Shown: in pieces, positions 18,069 to 26,624 of the stretch | Position numbering within the stretch: position 1 is the stretch's first letter | How the letters are laid out: each line of letters opens with the position of its first letter | Origin: Lachnospiraceae bacterium | GTDB lineage: Bacteria > Bacillota > Clostridia > Lachnospirales > Lachnospiraceae | Assembly (NCBI GenBank): GCA_015056795.1 | Contig: SVFO01000003.1 | Coordinates: 107,408 to 171,407 of the forward strand | DNA length: 64,000 bases | Direction of reading: 5' to 3' | The notes under the pieces: model-generated | Seen by the model: the letters and a program-made list of their open reading frames with translations, nothing else | The model's database searches: none | What the model was told of the DNA's origin: nothing | Translations under genes and position numbers: made by a program

Positions 18069-19231
18069 TTTCTTTCGTCCTCCAAAATTAAATCTTTTCC
18101 GCGAAGCATGGCAAGAGCACGGGCATAAAACTCATAAGCGGAAGGAATCGGGTACTTTTCCCGCGTCTCCTCTGGATCAATATAAATCCAGTCGCGGATG
18201 GCCTCTCCCGAATGACCTCGTTCCAATTCATCCACTCTGACCATGTAGCCCTGCATATGCCATTCTTTATGCGTAAATATGTGCTTTGCCTCGCCAAGTG
18301 GCTGAATGCGAAGCACCTTCAATCCATTTTCCAGCAAAAACCTGACAACCTCATCCGACGAGACCTTTCCAGGAAGGCAGGGGAACTCATACATGCCTGC
18401 CAAAAGCCCCTTCGCAGGGCGCTTTCGCAGCGCAACCTGTCCCTCATCTCGCACCAAGAGCACCGTCTTTTCCTCAGGCTTTCTCTCTTTTTTTCCTTCC
18501 CTGATTGGATAGGAAAGCTCCTTGCCCTCTGCTCTTGCCCTGCAAATCCCCTCCAAAGGGCACTCCTCACAGTGCGGCTGACCATTCGGTACGCAGACGC
18601 AGGCGCCGATCTCCATCATGGCCTGATTAAAATCTCCCGGACGGTCCTTTGGCATGACCGCTTCCAGCTCTGCCTCCACGGCCCTTCGTACCTTTTCCTC
18701 CGAGATACACCGTTCATCCGTCCGAATTCTGGATAGTACACGAAGCACGTTGCCGTCCACGGCTGGCTTAGGAATCCCAAAGGCAATGGATGCGATGGCT
18801 CCTGCGGTATAATTTCCAATCCCCGGAAGCGCCAAAAGCGCGTCATAATTCGCAGGCATCTCCCCTGCATGGCATTCCATTACCACGCGTGCGGCCTTCT
18901 GCAAATTTCTGACGCGATTATAATATCCTAGTCCCTCCCAGAGCTTGAGCAGCGTGTCCTCCTGTGCCGCAGCCAGTGCTGCAATGTCAGGAAGCGTCTT
19001 CATGAAACGCTCGTAATAAGGCTTCACTGCCTCCACTCTCGTCTGCTGGAGCATAATCTCCGAAACCCAAACCCGATAGGGCGATGCATCCTCTCTCCAA
19101 GGCAATGTCCGCTTGTTCCCATCATACCATGTAAGCAACGGTTTGGGAATGCATTTTAGGGCCTCAAAATGAAAATCTTCCTTAAGATTTTCTAAAGCTT
19201 TGTCATTTTGAATTAGTGCTTGTTTCTTCAT
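18065..19231 (-). CDS. mutY: A/G-specific adenine glycosylase
   Basis: 388 residues. Helix-hairpin-helix LPGIGNYTAGAIASIAFG with the following VDGNV (catalytic Asp), catalytic Glu in SEIMLQQTRVEAV, and the iron-sulfur cysteines C-X6-C-X2-C-X5-C in CVPNGQPHCEECPLEGIC. The C-terminal ~120 residues are the Nudix-like 8-oxoG recognition domain. It removes adenine mispaired with 8-oxoguanine. The ribosome binding site is weak. About 40 residues longer at the N-terminus than some homologues. Confidence 0.95.
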   Translation of the reverse strand: MKKQALIQNDKALENLKEDFHFEALKCIPKPLLTWYDGNKRTLPWREDASPYRVWVSEIMLQQTRVEAVKPYYERFMKTLPDIAALAAAQEDTLLKLWEGLGYYNRVRNLQKAARVVMECHAGEMPANYDALLALPGIGNYTAGAIASIAFGIPKPAVDGNVLRVLSRIRTDERCISEEKVRRAVEAELEAVMPKDRPGDFNQAMMEIGACVCVPNGQPHCEECPLEGICRARAEGKELSYPIREGKKERKPEEKTVLLVRDEGQVALRKRPAKGLLAGMYEFPCLPGKVSSDEVVRFLLENGLKVLRIQPLGEAKHIFTHKEWHMQGYMVRVDELERGHSGEAIRDWIYIDPEETREKYPIPSAYEFYARALAMLRGKDLILEDERK

Positions 19232-19237
19232 CCCATG

Positions 19238-19858
19238 TTATCTCATACGATTGCACTCATATTTTTCCAAGGTCAAAAGGCAACTTCTAAGCTGTGCGTA
19301 GCGCTCCTCCAGCTCACCCTCCGCAACCTCGACGTCACTTGCAACCGCCATAATGGTAATCATGTCCTGCGTGATCCGATGATGCAACGCTGCCAATACG
19401 TTCAGCTTCTCCTCATATCCGTCCGCATCTAAAAACTGTAGGAGCATCGGATCAAGGTTCGCATCCTCATCGGCCGTATCTGCCTTGTTTATCTCCTCAT
19501 CGGCCGTATCTGTCTTGGCTGCTTCATCTCCTGGCATCTGAGTCACTGCGGCCACAGTTGAACTAAGCACTTCCTTGGTACGTTCTTCATTCTTATAAGG
19601 TGCATCTTCCGTATTTGCCGCGTTTCCGATCGGTTGCAGTTCAAAACGATACTTCTGCGCCGCGTTCGGATACTTCTCCCGATCTACCAGACTGGTAAAC
19701 ATGGAAAGCTCCCTCGCGTAAACCTTATAATCACCATACAAAGCCTGATAAATAATCAGCTGCTCCCCTGTCTCGGAATGCTCCGCCACGGTGATGATCT
19801 GATAAAGGTTTCCTTTGAAATGTCTATAAATCTCTTGGGGTTTTGGAATGCGTGACAT
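19238..19858 (-). CDS. DUF1653 domain protein with charged C-terminal extension
   Basis: 206 residues from ATG 19856-19858 (GGAGGAAAGGTT upstream). The first ~75 residues are a DUF1653 domain (YRHFKGNLYQIITVAEHSET, then ALYGDYKVYARE), a small beta fold of unknown role often found in Firmicutes. A low-complexity Thr/Ala/Asp/Glu region follows with a short duplicated ADTADE unit, then a helical C-terminus. Six bases upstream of mutY, so probably in the same transcript. Confidence 0.75.
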   Translation of the reverse strand: MSRIPKPQEIYRHFKGNLYQIITVAEHSETGEQLIIYQALYGDYKVYARELSMFTSLVDREKYPNAAQKYRFELQPIGNAANTEDAPYKNEERTKEVLSSTVAAVTQMPGDEAAKTDTADEEINKADTADEDANLDPMLLQFLDADGYEEKLNVLAALHHRITQDMITIMAVASDVEVAEGELEERYAQLRSCLLTLEKYECNRMR

Positions 19859-19964
19859 AACCTTTCCTCCTGCCTGCGACATCGATACTATGAGTATACC
19901 CTATTTTACGATAAATGTCATGTAGATATTTCAGAAACCTCTTTGGAAAATGAATGCAAGACCA

Positions 19965-20345
19965 TTATCGAAAGGAAACCTGCATAACGGCATCTACGCC
20001 AAAGTCCTTCGCATATCCAGCCAATGTTTCTGCCAGCATGTCCTGCTCTTCCTCGCTTAAGTGCTCTATTCTTCCATGATGAACCATGAGACGATACTCC
20101 TCCTCGTTCTCTCCGTATTCCCGACGGGTCAGGGTCACTCCGCTATTCTGATAGCCCTGCGCTCCCAGATAATCACGAATCTCGCGGACAACGAGCTCCT
20201 TTTTTTCAAGATATGCCTTCTGCCGCTCCGCACGCATCATTCGATTTCTTGCTCCCGCCGTAACCCCAAAGCAGAGCACCAAAAGCAGAACTCCCAGCAC
20301 CACAAAACAGGACACGCCAACCAACTTCTTCAAATTCTTTCTCAT
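19965..20345 (-). CDS. Small membrane-anchored protein of unknown function
   Basis: 126 residues from ATG 20343-20345, which follows GGGAGGTACAAGG; an upstream in-frame start is less likely. One N-terminal membrane span (about 6-30), a coiled-coil-like helix (MRAERQKAYLEKKELVVREI), then a mixed alpha/beta domain of ~85 residues with HHGRIEHLSEEEQ. I do not recognise the family. Confidence 0.65.
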   Translation of the reverse strand: MRKNLKKLVGVSCFVVLGVLLLVLCFGVTAGARNRMMRAERQKAYLEKKELVVREIRDYLGAQGYQNSGVTLTRREYGENEEEYRLMVHHGRIEHLSEEEQDMLAETLAGYAKDFGVDAVMQVSFR

Positions 20346-20504
20346 CCTTGTACCTCCCTTCAGGTCAACAAAACTCCGCATCCAACAAAACCATGTTTCA
20401 TAAAACCCTTGAATGCAAAAACAAATAAAAAAGATTTATCAAAATCTATATTATTATGCTAAATCTTTTTGTGTACAATATTCTACTCTCAAAGAAGTAG
20501 GCCG

Positions 20505-20570
20505 CAAAAAAGCCATATTCTGCAAGACTTTATCGAATGTCAAATTGCGTTAAGTCTTGCAAAATATGGC
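20505..20570 (-). terminator. Long terminator hairpin after the CPBP gene
   Basis: 19-bp stem with one mismatch (20512-20530 with 20552-20570) and a 21-base loop, followed by T7 on the minus strand. The loop is unusually long for a simple terminator. A second weaker inverted repeat (AAAAGATTTA/TAAATCTTTT) lies just beyond at 20430-20470. Confidence 0.7.
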
Positions 20571-20592
20571 CAAACAACATACCCGCACCCCT

Positions 20593-21336
20593 CTATATTC
20601 CCGTCACCATAAAGCGCACGGCGTCCACTAGGCCGTGGCTGATCATGGCGCTTGTTATGTCCCTTTTCTTTTGTAAAATGGCAAAGGGCAGACCGAACAG
20701 CGCGCATAGTACCATCGTTTGCAGCAGCGGAAATCCATGCACCGCAGCATGCGGAACACATGCCATAAAATACATGGTGAACCTTTGAAAAATAGATTTT
20801 TCTCCGTCCGAATGCCAGATACAAAATGCAAAAAAGATCGCCCTACATGCCATCTCCTCATAGATTGCAGGATTCAGACAAAGAAGCACCTTCCACCAGG
20901 AGAATTCAAAGCATGCCTCTTCTCCAGATAAAAAGAAATTGATCACGGAAAGTACTGCTCCAAGCAAAAGCGCAATCATTATACTCTTTCTCACGGGATG
21001 CTTCTCATTCTTAGCGAGAATCTCTAATCCGTCCCGCTTTTCCATAACGGCAAAAACCGCCAAAGAACACAGCAGCGTAGGAATTCCCGCCCTAAGTCCA
21101 TACAGCAGGATCCAAGGATTTCTTTCATATCCAAGATATGCTACCGTACTGATCACGGCAAAAGCTACGGCAAGGATCCTGTTTTGGGCAGACGGCATTC
21201 CCGTCTTAACCAGCAGGGAAATTGCAAGTCCGCAAGTCTCTGCACAAAGGACAATCCAATATGGCATCTTACACGTCATGCGGATCACCACAAAAACAAC
21301 AAATAAAAGCCAAAGAACGGCGTCATGCTTTTTCAT
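20593..21336 (-). CDS. CPBP family intramembrane metalloprotease
   Basis: 247 residues from ATG 21334-21336 (AAAAGAGGTTTGAGA upstream). About seven membrane spans. CPBP (Abi) motifs are present: EEMACRAIFF (EExxxR), PHAAVHG and SHGLVDA. Family members cleave within membranes and include bacteriocin self-immunity proteins and CAAX-processing enzymes. It lies 140 bases downstream of an OmpR-type two-component pair, in the same direction, so it may be under its control. Confidence 0.85.
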   Translation of the reverse strand: MKKHDAVLWLLFVVFVVIRMTCKMPYWIVLCAETCGLAISLLVKTGMPSAQNRILAVAFAVISTVAYLGYERNPWILLYGLRAGIPTLLCSLAVFAVMEKRDGLEILAKNEKHPVRKSIMIALLLGAVLSVINFFLSGEEACFEFSWWKVLLCLNPAIYEEMACRAIFFAFCIWHSDGEKSIFQRFTMYFMACVPHAAVHGFPLLQTMVLCALFGLPFAILQKKRDITSAMISHGLVDAVRFMVTGI

Positions 21337-21478
21337 TCTCAAACCTCTTTTCCATCGTATTTGAGAACATCCTATCACTTGGATGTTGAAACAAGCATAA
21401 CGCCGCCTTAAATCCGTCTTAAATTTTTATGGAACTATTTTTTCATATGCAGCCCCAAATAGCCGATATCCTCATTGG

Positions 21479-22894
21479 TTATGGCTTGGGCAGACAAATC
21501 TCATACTGACAACCGCTGTTTTGAGGCGAGGAGACATACGCGATCTCACCACCGTGCAGTTCCACAATCCTCTTTACGATTGCAAGCCCGAGACCGCTTC
21601 CTCCGCTTTCCTTCCCCCTAACGCCCCCATCTATGCGATAGAAGGGAGTGAAGATTTTTTCCGCATCGTCCTTGGGGATCCCAACTCCATCATCAAATAC
21701 CACGATTCTTACGGCATCTTTTTCCTGCGTGATGGTCATGCCAATGGTAACGCCTGCCTGATTATACTTCATGGAGTTTTCGATCAGATTATCATACACC
21801 CTTCTTAATAGATCGCAATTCATTTTTACAAGAATCTCTTCCTCGGGAATCACAAAATGATAGCGAAATCCCGCATCCTCAAACCTAGGAACATACTCCG
21901 CCAGGATCCGTCTTGAAAATTCACATAAATCCACCGTTTCAAAGACGGGCTTGTATCCCGCGCTTCCCAGCTTGGAATAAGTAAACAATGCCTGCAGAAT
22001 CGCATTTGCCCTCACGGAATTATCATGGATCATACGCAGATAATCCTGCCGTTTCTCTTCATCCGTGGTCTTTCCAAGCAACATTTCGCTATATCCTTGT
22101 ACGCTTGCAAGAGGCGTTTTCAAGTCATGGGAAAGCTCTGACACCAAGAGCATTCTCTTCTCCTCTTCCTCGCTCTGTATCTCTTCCTTAGCCTTCAGTT
22201 CACCCGCCAGATGAAGCATGGCCTTACCCAGTTCATTCAGCTCTGCCGTTTCACCATTACCAAAGTTAATGTCATACTGACCATTTTCCAGCCTTTTAGC
22301 ACCCCTTGACACATCCTCGACGGAGTCGGTCATGCGCCTTGCCGCGCTCTTCGAATAAAGCGCTACAAATAAAATCAGCGCAATAAAATAAGTGGAGAAA
22401 ATCGCCAGAAACGTTATGACCGTCGCCCGATAATGATTTGCCTCCTGATTAAAGAAAACGGAGATATTGAACGTAACCGCCTGCGGCTTTCGTAGCACAA
22501 GAAAATATTGATCCACCCCGTCATGGTAGGCTACGTCGATATCCCAACCCAGAGTTTCCCCAGCTTCACAAAGAAAGGCTGTCCACTCTTCCACACTTAG
22601 CCTGTCCTTCCCAAACATGTTGTCTCCCGCAAGATGCGTCACGCGAAGGTCCTCATCCACGATGGTGGCACTCCAGCCTTTCTTCAAAATGCCTGACACA
22701 TCGATATCCTCCCGCGATTCCTGAAGCCAACTTGCGGCTTTTCTTTCCTGCGAAACTTTTTCGCCAAAGAGATTTTGAAGGACAACCATCAAAAAAAACG
22801 GCAGAAATGCAAAGCCCAAGGCAGCAAGGATCACCCGGACAAATTTCTGCCTTAGATATTTTCTTGTGGTTTGTATTTTCCCGTTTTGTTTCAT
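21479..22894 (-). CDS. Sensor histidine kinase (HAMP-HisKA type)
   Basis: 471 residues. Membrane span ~20-42, extracytoplasmic region of ~110 residues, second span ~155-178, HAMP, HisKA with LVSELSHDLKTPLASV (phospho-acceptor His) and an HATPase domain (N-box LIENSMKYN, G1 DDGVGIP, G2 GSGLGLAIV). Partner of the response regulator 15 bases upstream. The signal is unknown; small sensor regions of this type often detect cell-envelope stress or antimicrobial peptides. Confidence 0.92.
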   Translation of the reverse strand: MKQNGKIQTTRKYLRQKFVRVILAALGFAFLPFFLMVVLQNLFGEKVSQERKAASWLQESREDIDVSGILKKGWSATIVDEDLRVTHLAGDNMFGKDRLSVEEWTAFLCEAGETLGWDIDVAYHDGVDQYFLVLRKPQAVTFNISVFFNQEANHYRATVITFLAIFSTYFIALILFVALYSKSAARRMTDSVEDVSRGAKRLENGQYDINFGNGETAELNELGKAMLHLAGELKAKEEIQSEEEEKRMLLVSELSHDLKTPLASVQGYSEMLLGKTTDEEKRQDYLRMIHDNSVRANAILQALFTYSKLGSAGYKPVFETVDLCEFSRRILAEYVPRFEDAGFRYHFVIPEEEILVKMNCDLLRRVYDNLIENSMKYNQAGVTIGMTITQEKDAVRIVVFDDGVGIPKDDAEKIFTPFYRIDGGVRGKESGGSGLGLAIVKRIVELHGGEIAYVSSPQNSGCQYEICLPKP

Positions 22895-22909
22895 CCCATG
22901 CCCCTGTCA

Positions 22910-23575
22910 TCAAGTAAATCTATAACCGATCCCGATCAAAGTCTCAACATGCTTTTCCTGATCGTCGTCAATTTTGGCCCGCAAGCGAGAAATCTGCACC
23001 ATGATCGTATTATCATCATACAGATACTCCTCCTGCCATGCTTCCTCATAGATCTGCCTTTTTGTTACAATCTTTCCGCGATTCCCCGCAAAATATTTGA
23101 GAATATGATATTCCTTCGCATTGAGGTTGATCACCTTACCATTTTTCTCGATCACGCCGTTCTCAAAATCCATCTTCAGGCTTCCGGATAGTACGATGTT
23201 CTCCTTCGGTTTTTCCAGCCTGAGATGCCTCTTTTGTACCTCAATCCTGGCAAGCAGCTCATTCATCCCCCAAGGCTTTACCAAATAGTCATCCGCGCCG
23301 AGCCGCAGACCGCTCACCTTGTCTATTTCATCACCTCTGGCAGTTAACATAAGTACCGGCATTTCTGAAGTCTCCCGGATTTTTGAAAGCACCGATAGTC
23401 CGTCCATCCCCGGCATCATAACGTCGAGAATGGCCATGTCAGGCTTTTCGCTTAAGAAAAGTCTGATTGCCTCCTTCCCGTCCTCCGCCTGTATCACGGA
23501 ATACCCGGCGCCTGTCAGTTGATCATATAATAGTCTTCTCAAATCCTTTTCATCATCCGCGATCAGTATTTTCAT
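22910..23575 (-). CDS. Response regulator, OmpR/PhoB family
   Basis: 221 residues. Receiver starting MKILIADDEKDLR, phospho-acceptor in AILDVMMPGMDG (Asp about 51), Lys in YLVKPWG; C-terminal winged helix with NAKEYHILKYFAGNRGKIVTK in two parts. First gene of the regulator-kinase pair. Confidence 0.95.
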   Translation of the reverse strand: MKILIADDEKDLRRLLYDQLTGAGYSVIQAEDGKEAIRLFLSEKPDMAILDVMMPGMDGLSVLSKIRETSEMPVLMLTARGDEIDKVSGLRLGADDYLVKPWGMNELLARIEVQKRHLRLEKPKENIVLSGSLKMDFENGVIEKNGKVINLNAKEYHILKYFAGNRGKIVTKRQIYEEAWQEEYLYDDNTIMVQISRLRAKIDDDQEKHVETLIGIGYRFT

Positions 23576-23740
23576 ATCTGCTCTCCATCATTACAAAAAT
23601 TCCGAAAATGAAAGCGGCACAACATGTATTTCATCACCATGTCTGATCTTGACCAATCCATTATTTAAGTCGGCTGGTTATTTTTCCGCAATTATAAAGT
23701 AACGCAAATATGCCAAATCCGCAACCGCTATTTTTTTGAC

Positions 23741-23778
23741 AAAACAAAAAATCCGGTGCTGCCGTAGCATCGGATTTT
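23741..23778 (-). terminator. Terminator after the glutaredoxin-like gene
   Basis: 13-bp stem with internal G/T mismatch (AAAATCCGGTGCT with AGCATCGGATTTT) around GCCGT, followed on the minus strand by a T run; 80 bases past the stop. Confidence 0.7.
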
Positions 23779-23857
23779 GCATTTATTTATGTTTCTCTTC
23801 AGTTGTACAGATGCCCTCGGCATATGCCTTGCTGCACTCTCGTCCCCTTTTGGTCTG

Positions 23858-24169
23858 TTAACAGCTTTTTCTTCCGCTTTTATGGTCATCTATGGAGCAG
23901 GCATCTGCGGTTCCGTATTCGATGAGGCCCGCATCCGCTGGATCTATGGATATCCTTCCGTCTTCAAACACAAAAGCCGGGATGCCTACGTCCCCGATCT
24001 CCTTGCAGTGATCAAAGATCGGATTATTGTCGCGAAGCCTTGTAAATTCACTCATGTTACGAATGTTCTCACCAATGTTTACATACTGAAACTCACTCTC
24101 ACGCCCCTTGATCTGTTCATGGACATAATCGCAGTATGGGCAGGTCGGCATTCCGTAGATCTTGATCAT
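23858..24169 (-). CDS. Glutaredoxin-like protein
   Basis: 103 residues, thioredoxin fold. IKIYGMPTCPYCDYV carries the CPYC redox pair and DVGIPAFVFEDG has the cis-Pro. Probably a cytoplasmic thiol-disulfide reductant. The C-terminal ~20 residues are polar and include two more Cys, beyond the usual glutaredoxin end. AAAGGAGGTACGTT precedes the start. Confidence 0.85.
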   Translation of the reverse strand: MIKIYGMPTCPYCDYVHEQIKGRESEFQYVNIGENIRNMSEFTRLRDNNPIFDHCKEIGDVGIPAFVFEDGRISIDPADAGLIEYGTADACSIDDHKSGRKSC

Positions 24170-24283
24170 AACGTACCTCCTTTGTATCGAAAAACGCGTT
24201 TATTTGAGCATCAACCAATCTATACTCTTATAGCCAAAGTAATTGCAACTCTATTTTATGTCATTGCGTTTATATTTTATTAC

Positions 24284-24312
24284 ATTATATTTTATAAAAT
24301 ATATAATGTCAA
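24284..24312 (-). promoter_or_regulatory. Promoter of the glutaredoxin-like gene
   Basis: Minus strand TTGACA (24307-24312), 17-base AT-only spacer, TATAAT (24284-24289): a full consensus. The leader is about 105 bases long. Confidence 0.75.
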
Positions 24313-24469
24313 GAAAAACATTGCACATCCGTCGTAGAGTTGAACGGGATTGTTAGCTCCCCACATTCTACGCCATCATCATGATCAAGTGGTATGTACA
24401 TGTCATAATGCGTTTTGTACTCTAAGCGGCAAGCCGCCTTGCATTTATTATCGCCTCTACGGCAAGCAC

Positions 24470-25087
24470 CTACAGCATAAGAAACAGTCCTAAATACATA
24501 ATTGCTCCGGCAATGTTGCCCTTCGCAGGGAGCTTTGTAACAAGCAGAAGCAGCATGATGGGCAGGGTGTTCCATATACATGCCCACTGAGGAAGTGTTG
24601 TTTTCCCCGATACTACCATAACAAACAATGTGATCAAGAAAACCGCTAATCCCAAGTATCCAATGATCATGGTAGCGATCGTTTTCATCTGAAATTCAAG
24701 TGCGGCCTCCCTGGCCTCATCGCTTCTTCCCAGACGAATATACAGCCATTCGACCAATCCGCAAATGATATGATGCACTACGATCGATATCAGAAATATG
24801 ACCGTGGATAGGTACATGATAATCGATGCCATTCTGGAAAACTCTTCCATCCATTTACATAATGCAAAATATCCAAATCCAAATGCCGTGATCGCATATA
24901 CGCCCAACAGGATTGATAGGAGCGGCCATCGAAGCGGCAGGTCAGAGAATTCCGTTCTCATCTTCTCCGGGTCTTTTAACGCCCCCTTAAGGTCCAATCT
25001 TCCGCTTGGCGAATAACTGAGCAGGCAATCGCAAATGCCGCAAAGTACATGCCCGACAAACGCTATCTATAACACTATTTTTATCAT
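24470..25087 (-). pseudogene. DUF6796-like membrane protein gene with in-frame TAG at codon 7
   Basis: The plausible start is ATG 25085-25087 after GAGGACATTGCC, but codon 7 (25067-25069) is TAG. The same frame then continues unbroken for 198 residues with a typical family N-terminus (AFVGHVLCGICDCLL, YSPSGRLD) and several membrane spans to the stop at 24470. A TTG at 24997 could start a 175-residue form that lacks the first span. So this is either a gene killed by a recent nonsense change, a sequencing error, or one translated from an unusual start. The function of the family is unknown. Confidence 0.6.
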
Positions 25088-25124
25088 GGCAATGTCCTCA
25101 TTTTATATAACATTTTTATATAAC

Positions 25125-25149
25125 AAGCGGAGCCTTTTGAGCTCCGCTT
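25125..25149 (-). terminator. Terminator-like hairpin after the zinc-ribbon membrane protein
   Basis: 9-bp stem AAGCGGAGC/GCTCCGCTT, 18 bases past the stop of the upstream gene. The T run is poor, so readthrough into the DUF6796-like gene is possible. Confidence 0.5.
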
Positions 25150-25166
25150 CATTATTTTACATATTA

Positions 25167-26588
25167 TTATGCTGCTTTCTTCAATTTCTTCTTGGCTACT
25201 GCCGTGCAGACGGATCTGCCAACAACGAAGATACATAAGCCAAGTGCAAAGATGCATCCTGCGATAATCCCGCCGTTCTTACATAAAGGATTTGCAAATG
25301 CATCAACGAAGGTGCTTCCCAGCTTCTTGTATTTCAGGTAACCGATCAATATTGCAACGTCAAGGACAATGCCTGACAGCATAAAGGTCATTCCGATGAA
25401 GGAATAGCCGCTGTGCTTGGTCTTGCGGTGAAGAATGAGCACTAAGATCGTCAATACTGTTGCAATTGCCACGGCAATTGCCAATGCCGTTACGGAAAGA
25501 ACAAACAGCACGAGATCCAAGGACATGCCCAGGGATTTTTCAATGAACTCAGGCGTTACCTCATCCGTTCCAAGATCCTTGAAGGCATTCGCAATGTCTA
25601 CGTCATACACCTTGTTTTCGCCAGTCGCTGGATCCTTATAGATAAAGGAGAAACCAGTCAGCTCAAGGATGTCATCATTGTGCTTCTCAATGAACTTAAT
25701 GAAATCCTTCTTGGTAATCGCATCCGGTTCCTTGCCAGTCATAAAGTAGTTTACGTAACCTACCAAGATATCCGTGATCTCTTCCAGCAAATAGGGCTTT
25801 GCCAGGAACTTTTCCAGATCCTTCTTCTGAATGCCAGCCGTTTTCTCGAAATTAAATCCGCTGGCATCTTCCAGGAAATCAACCAGTGACTTAGCCTCAC
25901 CGCCCTTTAAGTCTGGCATGGTGAGCTGCGTCACGTCCATCTTTTCCATCGTGCTTCTCAGATTCTTCTCCGACAAGCAAATTCTCAGGGTTCCAAGCAC
26001 GCCAGCAAATACCGTTGTCAGGAAGATCAACAGGCACAGCAGAATGGACAGAAATACCTTTCCGCCTGACGGCTTCGGATGAAGCCCTTTCTTTTTCTCC
26101 TTTGCCGTTGCCTTCTTGTCAGATGCAGGCTGTGATACTGGCGCAGGTTGCGGTGCCGGTGCTGTTTGCGCGGGTTGCGGTGCCGGTGCGGCTTGCGCGG
26201 GTTGCGGTGCCGGCGCTGGTTGCGCTTCCGCCGTCTTATTTACTTCCGCTGCCGGCTCAGGGGTTACCTGAACCGGAGCCTCTTCTGCCTTCGTCTCAAC
26301 GGGCTTCTCTTCCGCCTTTGCATCTGCGGGCTTCTCTTCTTCCTTTACTTCTACAGGCTTTTCTTCCGCCTTTACTTCTACGGGCTTTTCTTCCGCCTTT
26401 ACTTCCACAGGCTTCTCTTCCGCCTTTACTTCCACAGGCTTCTCTTCTGCCTTTGCCTCTACAGGCTTTTCCTCTGCCTTTACCTCCGCGGGTTTTTCTT
26501 CCGTAGCTTCGCGAGCGATCTTTGTTCCGCAGTTGGGGCAAAATAATATGTCGTCATCTAAACGCGTTCCACAGTTTGTACAAAACAT
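25167..26588 (-). CDS. Zinc-ribbon, acidic-repeat, four-span membrane protein
   Basis: 473 residues. N-terminal zinc ribbon (FCTNCG and FCPNCG pairs, residues 2-20), then about nine copies of a 9-residue unit of the EEKPVEVKA type (27-bp period, about 26275-26500), a Pro/Ala/Gln-rich stretch, one membrane span (~180-205), a ~140-residue extracytoplasmic part and three more C-terminal spans. No enzyme motif. The next gene upstream (36 bases) has the same ribbon-repeat-membrane plan, so the two likely work together. Repeat number may vary between strains by slippage. Confidence 0.75.
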   Translation of the reverse strand: MFCTNCGTRLDDDILFCPNCGTKIAREATEEKPAEVKAEEKPVEAKAEEKPVEVKAEEKPVEVKAEEKPVEVKAEEKPVEVKEEEKPADAKAEEKPVETKAEEAPVQVTPEPAAEVNKTAEAQPAPAPQPAQAAPAPQPAQTAPAPQPAPVSQPASDKKATAKEKKKGLHPKPSGGKVFLSILLCLLIFLTTVFAGVLGTLRICLSEKNLRSTMEKMDVTQLTMPDLKGGEAKSLVDFLEDASGFNFEKTAGIQKKDLEKFLAKPYLLEEITDILVGYVNYFMTGKEPDAITKKDFIKFIEKHNDDILELTGFSFIYKDPATGENKVYDVDIANAFKDLGTDEVTPEFIEKSLGMSLDLVLFVLSVTALAIAVAIATVLTILVLILHRKTKHSGYSFIGMTFMLSGIVLDVAILIGYLKYKKLGSTFVDAFANPLCKNGGIIAGCIFALGLCIFVVGRSVCTAVAKKKLKKAA

Positions 26589-26624
26589 GGATTCTCTCTC
26601 CCTCCTCTGCCGTATGCTCTAAGC

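Noticed and set aside
24309..24587. 92-codon minus-strand frame past the DUF6796-like gene
   Set aside because: Starts within another gene in a different frame and has no ribosome binding site; its last ~35 codons look protein-like but could not be assigned.
26015..26546. Long plus-strand frames rich in Arg, Leu and Pro
   Set aside because: They are complements of the low-complexity repeats of the zinc-ribbon protein.
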